64,000 nt of DNA from Bryum argenteum. Taxonomy: Eukaryota > Streptophyta > Bryopsida > Bryales > Bryaceae. Where the stretch lies: positions 16,040,727 to 16,104,726 of the forward strand of contig CM073327.1 in assembly GCA_037043015.1 (NCBI GenBank), given 5' to 3'. The position numbers and the translations under genes were made by a program. Position 1 is the stretch's first letter. Each line of letters begins with the position of its first letter. This document shows positions 1 to 10,055 of this stretch, in pieces. The notes below the pieces were generated by a model. That model saw only the letters and a list, made by a program, of their open reading frames with translations, was not told the DNA's origin and did no database searches.

Positions 1-139
1 CTCATAAAATTAAACTTGACGTTTCCTTGTTACTTTCAATTGCCCACATCCTCTTGCTAGCTAAAGAAAATTTAGTATGGTAACTTATAATTATGTTAAG
101 TGGAACCGCATGTATAAGATCACTATGTTTTTGGTAAGA

Positions 140-720
140 AAGCTCCTCAATTTTTAGTTTGAGTTATTGCTTGACTAAGCAAAGCCTCCTGGACATTAAC
201 CCCTAAACGACCACGGCCACCCATTCGGCTTTTACGGTCTAGGCAAAAAAGAATTTACAGTCAACTTCAAACGTTATGATCTCACATCTAGTGATGATCC
301 AACGGTTGAAAATTTCCACACTACTACCAATGGTAGTCTACTTCAAGATCCTACGGTTGAAAATATAAAAAATTTCCAAAAATATTGGACGTACCCCCAT
401 TAGTACATAGTGGTACGTGTTGGGATTTCAAGCTCCCAAAACATCGTGGATCTTTAGGGGTTAACAATGCATTTATTATTAACTTGGAGAGTCGTTTACA
501 CGAAGCCTATAAAGGGACAAAAGGCACCTCACATAGACTCATGTGTTATGGCCTAAACCGCTCTTTTCTTCTTCGAGCCTTATTTTTATTTCACTTGCAT
601 TTGACAAATCACAACGTTTATGCTAAGATTATCAAAAACATTTAGAAGCCATACCTAATCATCCTTGTCTCAAACCATGGAATCTCTTATTTCCTTGGTC
701 ATAGGGTCACCCACACAAAA
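140..720. repeat. Dispersed repeat copy carrying a MITE insertion
   Basis: This stretch is similar in the same orientation to about 37980-38400: shared words on both sides of the insert include gcaaagcct/gcgaagcct, the run before ggacatt, aatgcatttatta and catagactc. The other copy lacks the 269-bp TTAA element found here, so it serves as a related empty site. No coding potential was recognised. Confidence 0.6.
196..464. mobile_element. piggyBac-like MITE with TTAA target duplication
   Basis: The 269-bp element is bounded by TTAA on both sides. Its left end reads TTAACCCCTAAACGACCACG and its right end, reverse complemented, starts TTAACCCCTAAAGATCCACG, so the inverted termini are imperfect. 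It holds no transposase. Its interior shares aagatcctacggttg with the 26495-27544 element, suggesting an internal-deletion derivative of a longer family. Use of TTAA as target is characteristic of the piggyBac superfamily. Confidence 0.75.
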
Positions 721-1495
721 TATAACCAAGTGAGAAAATTACAAAGGATCTTCTATAGTCAGTGTGTTTATTTTTTATTTTATCTTTTCATACATTTAGA
801 TGCAGCTCTCAAGAAATAATGCATGCTATAGAGTATATATTCTCAAAAGGGGAAAAGGCTTTGAATCACAGTACTTGATCGAGTTCCTTAATTCAATTAA
901 AGAAAAATAAGTAAAATTATCTTGATGGTACTCGTGTTGGTTGTTTAACATTTGATAGTCATTGTATGGAACTTCCCCATGGTTGAGTTTGTTATGTTTA
1001 GTGCCATATATTGTTTTCGGATGAAATATATAAATATATGGATTATATATATGCTATGCAAGATTCTTGAGAGACTTTTAGAGTAAGTTATAGATGACTC
1101 ACTAATATAGTGAATATTAAGACATAGATAAATTTAATAAAAGAAAGAAATGAATTCATCATCAACACCTTTGGTAAACTTTTTAAACATCCAACTACAA
1201 GCATGTGGTGAAAATATCCTCGTTGAGTTATTTAAGATTTTCATGCACATTCTCCATAATATCTACTCATTTCTATAATATGACACAATTTGACAATTTT
1301 TCACCTTTGAAAAGTAATCAAAGGGCAAATATGTTTTAATAACCATTGAGAAACAGGCAAAGTAAGGCCATTATAACAAAATTGAGGTTCTTAGATTTTT
1401 CTCACTTAGCTATTCATTAATATTCTCACCAGTATTGACATCCATGCCACTGAAAGTGAAAATGCATTGAAACGAAAATGCAATCCAAAAACTGC
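721..1495. other. Intergenic, no gene recognised
   Basis: AT-rich sequence with no convincing open frame, RNA gene or repeat on either strand. Confidence 0.5.
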
Positions 1496-2477
1496 TTAAC
1501 CTCTAAACACCCGAGCCTATTTTTAGCAGAAAAGCACATTTCCATAGAAATCGTCATAGATGAAAATCAAGAGAAGCTATTAAGATCTCAACCGTACAAA
1601 CTTGTAATAGACATATCGAAGATCATGTGGACCAAAATTTGAGTCATGAGGCCTTATAGATCGGGAGATCATAACATATTAATATAAAAAAAAAACTGCA
1701 AAATTTCATCATTTTCACTTCGAGGTGGAAATGCTACCAATATACCTATTGCAATGAAAAAATCACCATCTAGAAAGATGTTCACCTTCATCTTAATAAG
1801 TCCTTTACCCAACAAAAAATTCATCAAAAAAAATTCTTGGCTCAAATAAAAGCCATGCAATGGTAAAAACTACCGAACATTTTACAAAGGAAAAATAGTC
1901 CAAAACTAGACCCTTTGCATTCAATTTCATGCCTTATCTTCAAAACATTTTCGATCTTGTTAAGGTTTCTACCACTTAGACTAGACTCTAATTGGAGGCC
2001 ATCCCAAAAAATTAAGTTGAAATCCAACGGTGGATGAGGGAGATATAGCTCCTCAAATATCATCCATTTTCTCACTTTTTGTGTTGACAAAACATCATTG
2101 CAAATCCAATAGCAAAATCATTTGGATCAAAAAACTTCTCACTACAAAGTTGATAAGAATCACTTTAAGATCATGACCATGAAAAAAAAAATCATGAAAA
2201 ACTATTTCTAATTTTACATAATTGGCTTGCAATGGTAATACATGCCCCATGCTTAGAAACCCAAAAACAAGAGTTTTTTTCACTAAAGTGCATTCCATTA
2301 ATCCATACTTTATTGTATGGGCTTGAAAATTTTACAACACAAACTAGAGTTGATTTGGAACCTAACCCAAGTGATTTCATCCAAAACGGACCTCGGATGA
2401 AGAAGATATGGCTCTTCAAAGTTTCTGATGTACATCCAAAATGTCTTTTTTCGACATCGTGGGCGTTTAAGGGTTAA
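1496..2477. mobile_element. piggyBac-like non-autonomous element, about 1 kb
   Basis: It is bounded by TTAA at 1496-1499 and 2474-2477. The left end is TTAACCTCTAAACACCCGAG and the right end, reverse complemented, is TTAACCCTTAAACGCCCACG. Just inside the right end is a small hairpin (GATGTCG, spacer, then GACAT, followed by a TGGATG word) that closely resembles the right end of the large piggyBac element at 23870. This suggests the two are mobilised by the same transposase. The small open frames inside overlap on both strands and look like shadows. A degenerate inverted copy lies at about 24360-25142. Confidence 0.7.
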
Positions 2478-2554
2478 GACATCATACTGTACTACCTTGT
2501 GGTTCAGATGTATACATGGATAAGGCCCTTGGTATATCAGGAAGGTTTTTTCAA

Positions 2555-2900
2555 AAGTCGAAGAACAAAACTGCAATCTGAAATCTCTACGGGGAAGGTA
2601 AGGATTACAGGTCGAATCGCCAGTTGTTGCAAGAGATACGGCGATTGCAAGGTCGAAGAAGTTTACTTGGTCAAGACCAGCACGCCCATGAGTCCACCAG
2701 CAAGCTCATAATGCACAGCTTTCGAGAATCCTACCTCCTTCGCAATCGTCTCCTGCTCACGTCCCGTAGGAAACCTTGCAATCGAGGTTTTCAAATAAGC
2801 ATACTCGTCTTGCATACCAAATTGCGACGCCACAGGCACGACCAAATTATCAAGCATCCACCCTTGAAACCCTAAGATACTCTCGCTCTCAATCCGATTG
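2555..2900 (-). pseudogene. MENG 3'-end gene fragment (duplicated)
   Basis: Read on the minus strand, this is an almost identical copy of 63500-63840: the last roughly 79 codons of the phylloquinone methyltransferase plus about 100 bp of its 3' flank. Only a handful of differences are visible, so the duplication is recent. Homology starts abruptly inside the coding region (at CAATCGG in the parent) and stops abruptly after CTTCGACTT in the 3' flank. The SAM-binding half is missing, so it cannot encode an enzyme. A reading frame stays open from a chance upstream ATG at 2935, which adds 11 unrelated residues. The parent gene is intronless here, so DNA-level and RNA-level copying cannot be told apart, although no poly(A) tail is seen. 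Confidence 0.9.
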
Positions 2901-3677
2901 GAGTCTAAGACAGCATTTGTTGTTCTAAGCAACAATTTTGACGAAATTCGTACCGGTGAATTATTGATGTAAGGGTGCTTTGAAAGAGTACGTCACAAGC
3001 TTCTAATAATGATCCGAGGTCGTTGGAAGATTTTGATACAAGGTCTAGACATGATAGGTTTATAGTGGAAAAATCACTTTCTTATACTCTTCACTAGAGA
3101 TATGCATATCACCTTGAATCAGTGTATATGCATGAGCCATCGCTAGGATCGTTAGCCTAGCACAACTAAAGTACACGAGAGGCGTCGTTCTTCCGCTACT
3201 CACGAGAAGATAATGCGTACTACTACATGCAAGTATGAATTTCACATGCAATTACAAGCAAATAACACAGGCACACCGTGAAATTTTGGAGTTCTAGCCG
3301 ATGTCACACAAAATCCCCTCGAAACACTCACTCCAAAAAGCAAGCGGCAAGAAGACAAACTAGATGATTGTTGGGGTTGGTGGAGTACCCCCATAGTGCA
3401 AGCAAGCTCGGAGGAGAGAAGAGCAAACGGAAGCAATCAACCGTAAAAGTGGCTCTACAATGACTACCAAATATGTGATTCTCGTGTATGAATTATTCTT
3501 ATATTTGATTTTGAGAATTCAAACTGTAGAATCTTGTTGAGAACCATCTAGTTAGTGTACCTACCACGTTTCTTCAAAATTTGATCGTTGAGATTTTGAG
3601 ATATATTCACTCTAAGTTCAATGTTTTGGATAAAAGCAAGTGCATTGGCTCACTTTGGGCTTCTAATGCTTCAGAGG
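2901..3677. other. Intergenic, no gene recognised
   Basis: No supported gene. The only open frames are short (about 60 codons) and lack family features. Confidence 0.5.
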
Positions 3678-4029
3678 TTAAATCCATAGACGCCCAAGCA
3701 AGCCCGATTGGCTTTTATCCAATACTCAACTTTCAACTTAATATATTTTGATGTCAAACTCGTCATGATGCATTCAAAAAGTGAAATTTTACAATTCAAA
3801 TGACAATTTCTATTAGTGATTTTGTGCTCGGATAGAATTGAGGTGGTTGGCTGAGGTTGTACTTAACCTTGTAGGAGGTTGCAAGCTCATCATTGATTGG
3901 TTCATTCATGATGCCAAAGTTCTAGAAAATACACTATTTATGATGCCTAAGTCCAAAACATGATTTGATCTAATTTTAAGCTCCAACTATGGGCTGGCGT
4001 TTCAAACCCCTTGGTTGTTTAAGGGTTAA
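3678..4029 (+). mobile_element. piggyBac-like MITE, 360-bp family, copy 1
   Basis: It is bounded by TTAA at 3678-3681 and 4026-4029. The right end GGTTGTTTAAGGGTTAA matches the family terminus, while the left end (TTAAATCCATAGACGCCC) has decayed from TTAACCCTTAAACGCCC. The interior aligns with 56117-56486 throughout (words such as cccaagcaagcccga, gatgtcaaact, gcattcaaaaagtgaa, aggaggttgcaagctcatca). It has no coding capacity. Confidence 0.75.
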
Positions 4030-5367
4030 CTTGCGCATGGACAACAACCACAAGCTTCGTACACAACACCTAGACTATTCTAATTGATGAGGCAAGAAGA
4101 TAAAAAGGCAATGTTCAGAAGAGACAAGACTAGAGAGCAAGTGAGATAAGTAAACAAGAAAAAACGAAACAAGAGACAAGGGTTTAATTGGCCAAGACAA
4201 GAAGAAACTTGGGCCCGGCGAGGGAGAGAGTATTCTCATTCACTTTGCATGCACAAGGAGTTCGAAGCTAGCTGCATTTTTTGTACTATGTGGTGTGGAG
4301 TGACAAGTCGTGTATTCGTAGCGAGTAATTTTGGCTGCAACCATGACATTGACCCCTCCGTGTCTTTATAAATTGTTTTTGTTTCTCAATCATACCAAAT
4401 CATTTTTGTGGCCATTGTTAGTACTAATTTCGTCAAGCATGAAGCAAAAGATAGATTACTGCCGTGATTGTAAATGGGAGATTCACATTGACTACAAGAG
4501 AAAAAACATACCAAAATGTTGGTGTTAAAGAGGAAATTTTGAAGCACATGCAATTAACTTCAAACCAATGATCAACCATAAAAGACATGAACACATCGAG
4601 ACTTAAGGTTATTATATAATCTTCAAAAACACTAATTGAAACAATGAACAAAGGCTGATCACGACACCTGTACTAGGACGTACATTCAAGAAGTCCCTAC
4701 ACATATACCCATTTGGACAAATTCTCTTCTTTGCATCTTAAAGTAATTCTTGCAGAAGGAATTGTCCACCTAACAAAGGTTATCCTAACAAAGTACTTGA
4801 GCGAATGAAAACCATGTCAAATCTTGATGTAATTGAAGAGATTGAAATTGCAATGTAATTTCATGGATAGTAAAGAGCATAGAACCTACCTTTCATGTTT
4901 GAAAGCATTTCATGATAGCAATTTTACTTGAAGGAAGTAACTTCTCAAAAATAAACCTTGAACTTAACTTTTGGTACTTTCTTAGTACTATTCACTACGC
5001 AAGTATGCCACCCTAGCGCCCTTCCACCCTACTCAAAAATGGAACAACAAAGTATACAGAACCTACATTTTACAAAAATCATCATCGTTATTATTCTCAT
5101 TATTCTATACATTATCATCATAATAACAAATATATCTTTTGACTTCACGTTCAAGATCATTATCCAAACAATACATCCAATTTCTTCAATGATAATGTCA
5201 TACCACAAAATTTAAGTCTGAATAAAGGTCACATGATAACCCAAATCAGAATCATAACAACATTGTAGCGTCTCCACAAGGAATAGGTCCTACGATTTTA
5301 TAATAAAACGGGGTGTGAATAAAACATTTGAGACACATGATATTCGCCATCCTAAGGAAGATACCCT
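4030..5367. other. Intergenic, no gene recognised
   Basis: AT-rich with some ATC/ATT-rich runs near 5070-5140. Open frames here are short, low in complexity and without domain features. Confidence 0.5.
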
Positions 5368-5727
5368 TCAACCCTTAAACGTCAGGCTATACGGATTTGG
5401 GCAGCCCAGTATTGGATCACAACATCTTTTAGACTCGGGCATCATGAATAGTGCACTTTTTGAACTTGGGCATCATGAATGCACCAATCAATGATGAGCT
5501 TGCAACCTCCTACAAGTATTGTACAACCCCAACCTACATACTACAATCATTTCAAATCACAAAATCACTCATACAAATTGTGATTTGAATTCTAAAATTT
5601 CACTTTTTGAATGCATCAGAAGAAGGTGACCAGTTTGACATCAAAATATAAGTGAAAAGTTGAGTACATTGAGAGCTACAGAGAAGAAAAAGGACCCCTC
5701 GGGTCACCTTAGACGTTTAAGGGTTAA
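5368..5727 (-). mobile_element. piggyBac-like MITE, 360-bp family, copy 2 (inverted)
   Basis: Ends are TCAA-CCCTTAAACG at left (TTAA with one change) and CGTTTAAGGGTTAA at right. The interior is the reverse complement of the 56117-56486 copy, including the catcatgaatg and gatgagcttgcaacctcct words. No coding capacity. Confidence 0.75.
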
Positions 5728-5739
5728 GAGAGTGTCTAG

Positions 5740-7130
5740 GGTAGTTTAAGTACAATCCTAGAATAGAAGAGGTCTGGGATCTGCTTGACACCATATCATA
5801 TTTCACCAAGTAATCATTGTAGCTAAGCCACATTTCAGTCGCGTGGGAGTGGCACCGCACCCAACCTTCATCCTTCTCCGACTCAAGGTCATCCATCGCC
5901 ATGCTACGACAAACCTCAAGTGGCAAAATATAATCATATCGGGGGGGCTCGGGTTCAGTTCTAGAGGACGTATCCTCACTTGGCGAACACCACCTCCACC
6001 ACCAAGCGGTGCCATAGAGAACTGTAGGGGTAAGTAGCCATAGTCATTGTAAGTCTTCAAGCTAGCTTCCTCGACTACCTGATCAGCCAACATGATCTCC
6101 TTCTCAACTATCTTCTCGAAGTCAAGCAATGTAGGAATGAGTGCAAACAAGCCACCTAGACATTCCACAAGCGTAATGTTAGTGCTACCATCCCTTAATC
6201 TGTTAAATGTGGCCGAGAAATAATTCCGAAGTGGAACTCGCATAGATTGTTTCTATGTTCCTCCATCCTCGTCGACTTTGAACACTGCCACATGAGCTAG
6301 TGCTTGCATACATTCGCTATCATGTATGGCCTCGCCATTTATCTCGAGCTCTCCGTAGTGGAGCTTCCCATTCACAAGTGCTTTGGCAGGACTTTGAAAT
6401 ACAAATGTTGGCTCCTCAAATTTCCGCACACTCCAAGAGTTGGAAGTCGACTTGTCAACAAACAACCAATCCTTGCTAAGGAGAATCACTTTGTATGAAT
6501 GTGCTTTCTCATCCACTACTATGTCCAATAAGTTCCACATCATCGGTAGGTCATCACCGAATTGGTTTTCAATGAATTGGTCATCTAGGATTTTAGGGAG
6601 CTCCCTGCTTTCGTTGGTTAGAGGATTGTGTTCCCACTCTTTGTCGAAATACTTTCCCCCACCTCCGGCTCCGGACAGCATGAGTCCACCGGCTACTGCA
6701 AGGAGGGTGGGCTCACAATGGTATGTTGCCACATGTTGTGGACAATTGCCAACGGAGGGGAGATCCATCCTAGCAACCATCTAGGCATCCACGACTATTT
6801 CAGAAATGTGAACAAGGGTGTGGAATTCTAGTGATGGGTGGTGGATGCCGGACCAAGTACGTTTGTGTACGTGCCGCCCTCCTTCTTTAGATCAAGTGAC
6901 TTTGGAACAAACTGGGAAGTACCAGTCTTGTTGTGTAGGAGTAGCGCTCATCAATTTGTCTAACACCATCAGTCTCCATGCTCTGAAGCTGCGATTGTAT
7001 CTTGCAAGCTCATTAGTTGTCCATGTTTCGCAAGGTGTTGGAACACCGGATCACCACTCCGTGGATTCAAGAGGATGTTTCCGGGAATATAATTTGAATT
7101 CTTTGCACATTAACATACCTTTAGAGTGAT
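5740..7130 (-). pseudogene. Decayed F-box/kelch-type gene
   Basis: Two long minus-strand open stretches (6780-6253 and 6243-5803) lie in the same frame, separated by one stop. The translation has features typical of plant F-box proteins with kelch-like repeats: a conserved block around AVAGGLMLSG, the N-P-L-T...R-E-L-P signature that follows a kelch blade, then LPMMWNLLDIVVDEKAHSYK, and an S-W-S-V motif in the next blade. Weaker homologous coding continues upstream to about 7130 with stops and frame changes. No F-box is visible at the N-terminus. Stops and frameshifts indicate a pseudogene; the family assignment is from pattern recall. Product, if ever functional: substrate-recognition subunit of an SCF ubiquitin ligase. 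Confidence 0.5.
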
Positions 7131-7569
7131 TTGTATTGCAAGAAGGCATTTTAAGTAGCAACATAGCTCAAACTTATCAATAGTCTTTGGTCTACTAACT
7201 ACACCTTAAATTCGGGAGGATGATGAAAAGCAATCATTATCGCGGGTCCCTATTAGAACGAGTCATTTCCAAGAAATCAAGGAATATTGAATATACTGAT
7301 ACTAGTATTTATTTAATCACGACCTTGATTGTTTAGAGTCTTTCTTTTTGTTTTTAGGGTAAAATAATTTAGCATCACTTGCTGGAAAGGGATTAACAAA
7401 TCCAACATGGAAATGAACACAAGAAATAACTTTACCTACGAGCATGTGCAATTTTATGAAAATTTGTACCGCATACTTCGCTGTCCATTTCTGTGACTTT
7501 CTCTTCAACCGTTTTTGACAATGACGTCCTTGTAGTCATAGTTACTTCAAAAGTTGCACTCCAAATGCA
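7131..7569. other. Intergenic, no gene recognised
   Basis: Nothing supported beyond short shadow frames. Confidence 0.5.
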
Positions 7570-8330
7570 AAAGCAAAATGTGAGGCTGTAAATATATGTG
7601 AGCTTTTCAAACCCTAGACTTTTAGAAGTATTTACCCTTCTAAAAAATTATCTCTTTTTATGTTGACTTGGAGAATACGGTTGATTGATTGATTAGACAA
7701 AAATCAGAAAGCAAACAAGATGTGATTGACAATGTTTGAGATTAGAAGAACACATTTGCATTTGATCTTGTAATAACAATCTGAATCAACTAGAGACCAA
7801 AATAGTTTATGGCCCGTGAATCTAGTTGAAGGTAATTCTATCAGTTGGTATTGCAAAAAATTTAATATTTAATTTATCATTTAATTTATCGTTATTTTAC
7901 AATCGGACACACATTCTTTCTTTTTTACTCTACAAAAATGATCAAAAGAGAGCATGGAAGAAATTAAGTATGTTATTACAACAAATGAAAAGCTTGAAAA
8001 GTCAGAAAATGATATAAACGGGACGAAAATAAACACGTGTTCACATAAACCCAAATTAAAAATCTTGACAATATGATAGTCCACATGTAAAAAGACTTTG
8101 CCTTTGTTCAATATAATCTTTATAGTTCTAACCTTGTGCAACTTTCAAGGCTTGCAAATTGTAGAGTACCCTCGTTCCCTCGGTTCGAGTTTTGCCAACT
8201 TATGTTCGTTCGTATTTCATTCTTCGCCCTTTGTTTCCTCGCTCCAAATTTTCCATCTTCCGTTCATTGTCTTGCCAACAAGTTCAATTGCATAGAGGGT
8301 TGCAAATTCAACTATCTCATTCATTCCACA
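7570..8330 (+). repeat. Dispersed repeat R1, partial copy
   Basis: Aligns over roughly 750 bp with 51350-52200: shared words include gagcttttcaaacc/gtgcttttcaaacc, cacatgtaaa, tttgttcaatat, aaggcttgcaaattgtagagta and the pyrimidine-rich TCCCTCG...GTTTTGCCAACTT tract. It is non-coding with no terminal structure visible, so its class is unknown. Confidence 0.65.
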
Positions 8331-8995
8331 ATGGTGGATTAACATTGTGGAGAAAGAATTATGGCTATATTCATTAAATTGAGACTTTTCATAGACTCAA
8401 TTTTTATTCTTGATTTTATGTTTTTCATTGATTTCTTCACTAATCCTACATTTGTAATTGACTTTTTTACTATATATGGGAAGGTTACATGTTCCAACTT
8501 GAAAGAATACGTAACATCTTTCCGTGCCCAAAAATTGAAATTGCTTGCATATGGACATAAGGTAACAAGTTCGAAATCCACACAAAGCTCAAGATCCAAC
8601 CGCTAGTCCGCTACTATTTAGCCTAAAGAACCCGAATATCAAACTAATGAATTCCTTGAATGGATGAGCTTCATATACTTCTTGATGGGCGTGCATTCTA
8701 TCATTCTATATGCAGAAAGGAGCACATCTAACATGTTTTTTTCATATATTCATATACACACATACACAAAATTGATAATTTTTGTTGCATCACCCTCCTT
8801 ATTACTTTGCTCGTTCACAAAAAAAAAATCCTGTCTATTTTGAGGTCACAGTATTTAATCTAAAATTTATGTCGTTATTGAACAGGTTACCTTATAAAGT
8901 ATGAACAAATGCCAATTATCTCACAAGTGCCTTGCAAGCGTGGAACATTGTACCGATCACTCAAAGAAGTGTAAGTGTGTAACCCGCAATGTTTT
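8331..8995. other. Intergenic, no gene recognised
   Basis: No supported gene. Overlapping open frames on both strands are AT-rich shadows. Confidence 0.5.
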
Positions 8996-9693
8996 TTAAC
9001 CCCTAAACGTTTCGATCCATTGGGCCCGCTGGACGGGGGTCCAACACTCAAAAAAATGTCAAGCTCATTAGTTGATAATTGAGGCTGTAAACTAAAATTG
9101 TAACCGTAGGATCTTCTTCTCCCTAGTCTAAATAGTAGAAGTGCCAATTTATATGCCATTTGGAGCTTGGGTGAGGTTGCATCCACTTGATTGAAACCCA
9201 AAAGTGAGACCCGAAATTGGAGGGGCAGACACCAATTTCAGACTTTGATGTGGAAAGCCATATCAAAGATTCCCTCGAAGTGAAATTTGGCAAATGCTAA
9301 TTTCATTGGCATGAAGCAAGGAAACTATTCCTAAAAAAAAAAACAAAAGTACCTATTTCCATTTGCACACAATCCTACTTGAAATGCATGTAGGTTGAAA
9401 AAGGAGCTTTGCCTCAATAGTGTTTCAAGGCTGCCCACCCACACTCTTGTCCTCCGTGGACAAATCTTTGTGTGGGAGGGGCAGACCATTATAAAGAAAA
9501 AAACAGAAAGATGATACAAAGAAGTCCTTAGTTCCCTGACACCATGGTAAAGTACACGGAATAAATTAGAAAAATAATATTAGAAGCTTGAATTCCCATC
9601 CATGTCTCACATGCCTCCCATGCCTTCCATGCTGATTTGGCCCCTTGTGGGGATATGAAATCCACCCCATATCACCCTTCCTGGAAGAATAAA

Positions 9694-9900
9694 CCCCCCC
9701 CCCCCTTATGAGCTTCGAAATTTTCCTAGAGTAAGCCAAGAAGTCCCTGGACTAACCCGAATAGTCCATGGAATAACCCAAAAAGTTCCTGGAATAACCC
9801 AAAAAGTCCCTAGACTATCCCCAACAATCTCTCGAGTAACCAAATAACTCCCTGGAGTAACCCAAAACTCCATAGCATAACCAAATACCTTGGAGTAATT
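9694..9900. repeat. C12 homopolymer followed by a decayed 23-24 bp minisatellite
   Basis: A run of 12 C at 9694-9705 is followed from about 9728 by seven or so degenerate copies of a unit like gaataacccaaaaagtccctg. It lies just 3' of the transposase gene. Confidence 0.7.
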
Positions 9901-10055
9901 TACATAATTTATAGTAGTAGTGAAAATACATAGTCAAATCGAAAGAAAATCAAGGACATAAAACATAATAACATGGAAGGAAGAAAATCTTACATGGTCA
10001 TGGCACACTACCTCCGTCGAGCAAAGTGGGACTTATTGAAACATTGCCCCATATG

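Noticed and set aside
2590-2620. tRNA-like TTACAGGTCGAATCGCC word
   Set aside because: No cloverleaf could be formed, and the sequence is the antisense of the MENG 3' flank.
5067-5150. ATC/ATT-rich run as a possible structured or coding repeat
   Set aside because: Only irregular AT-rich low complexity with no constant period.
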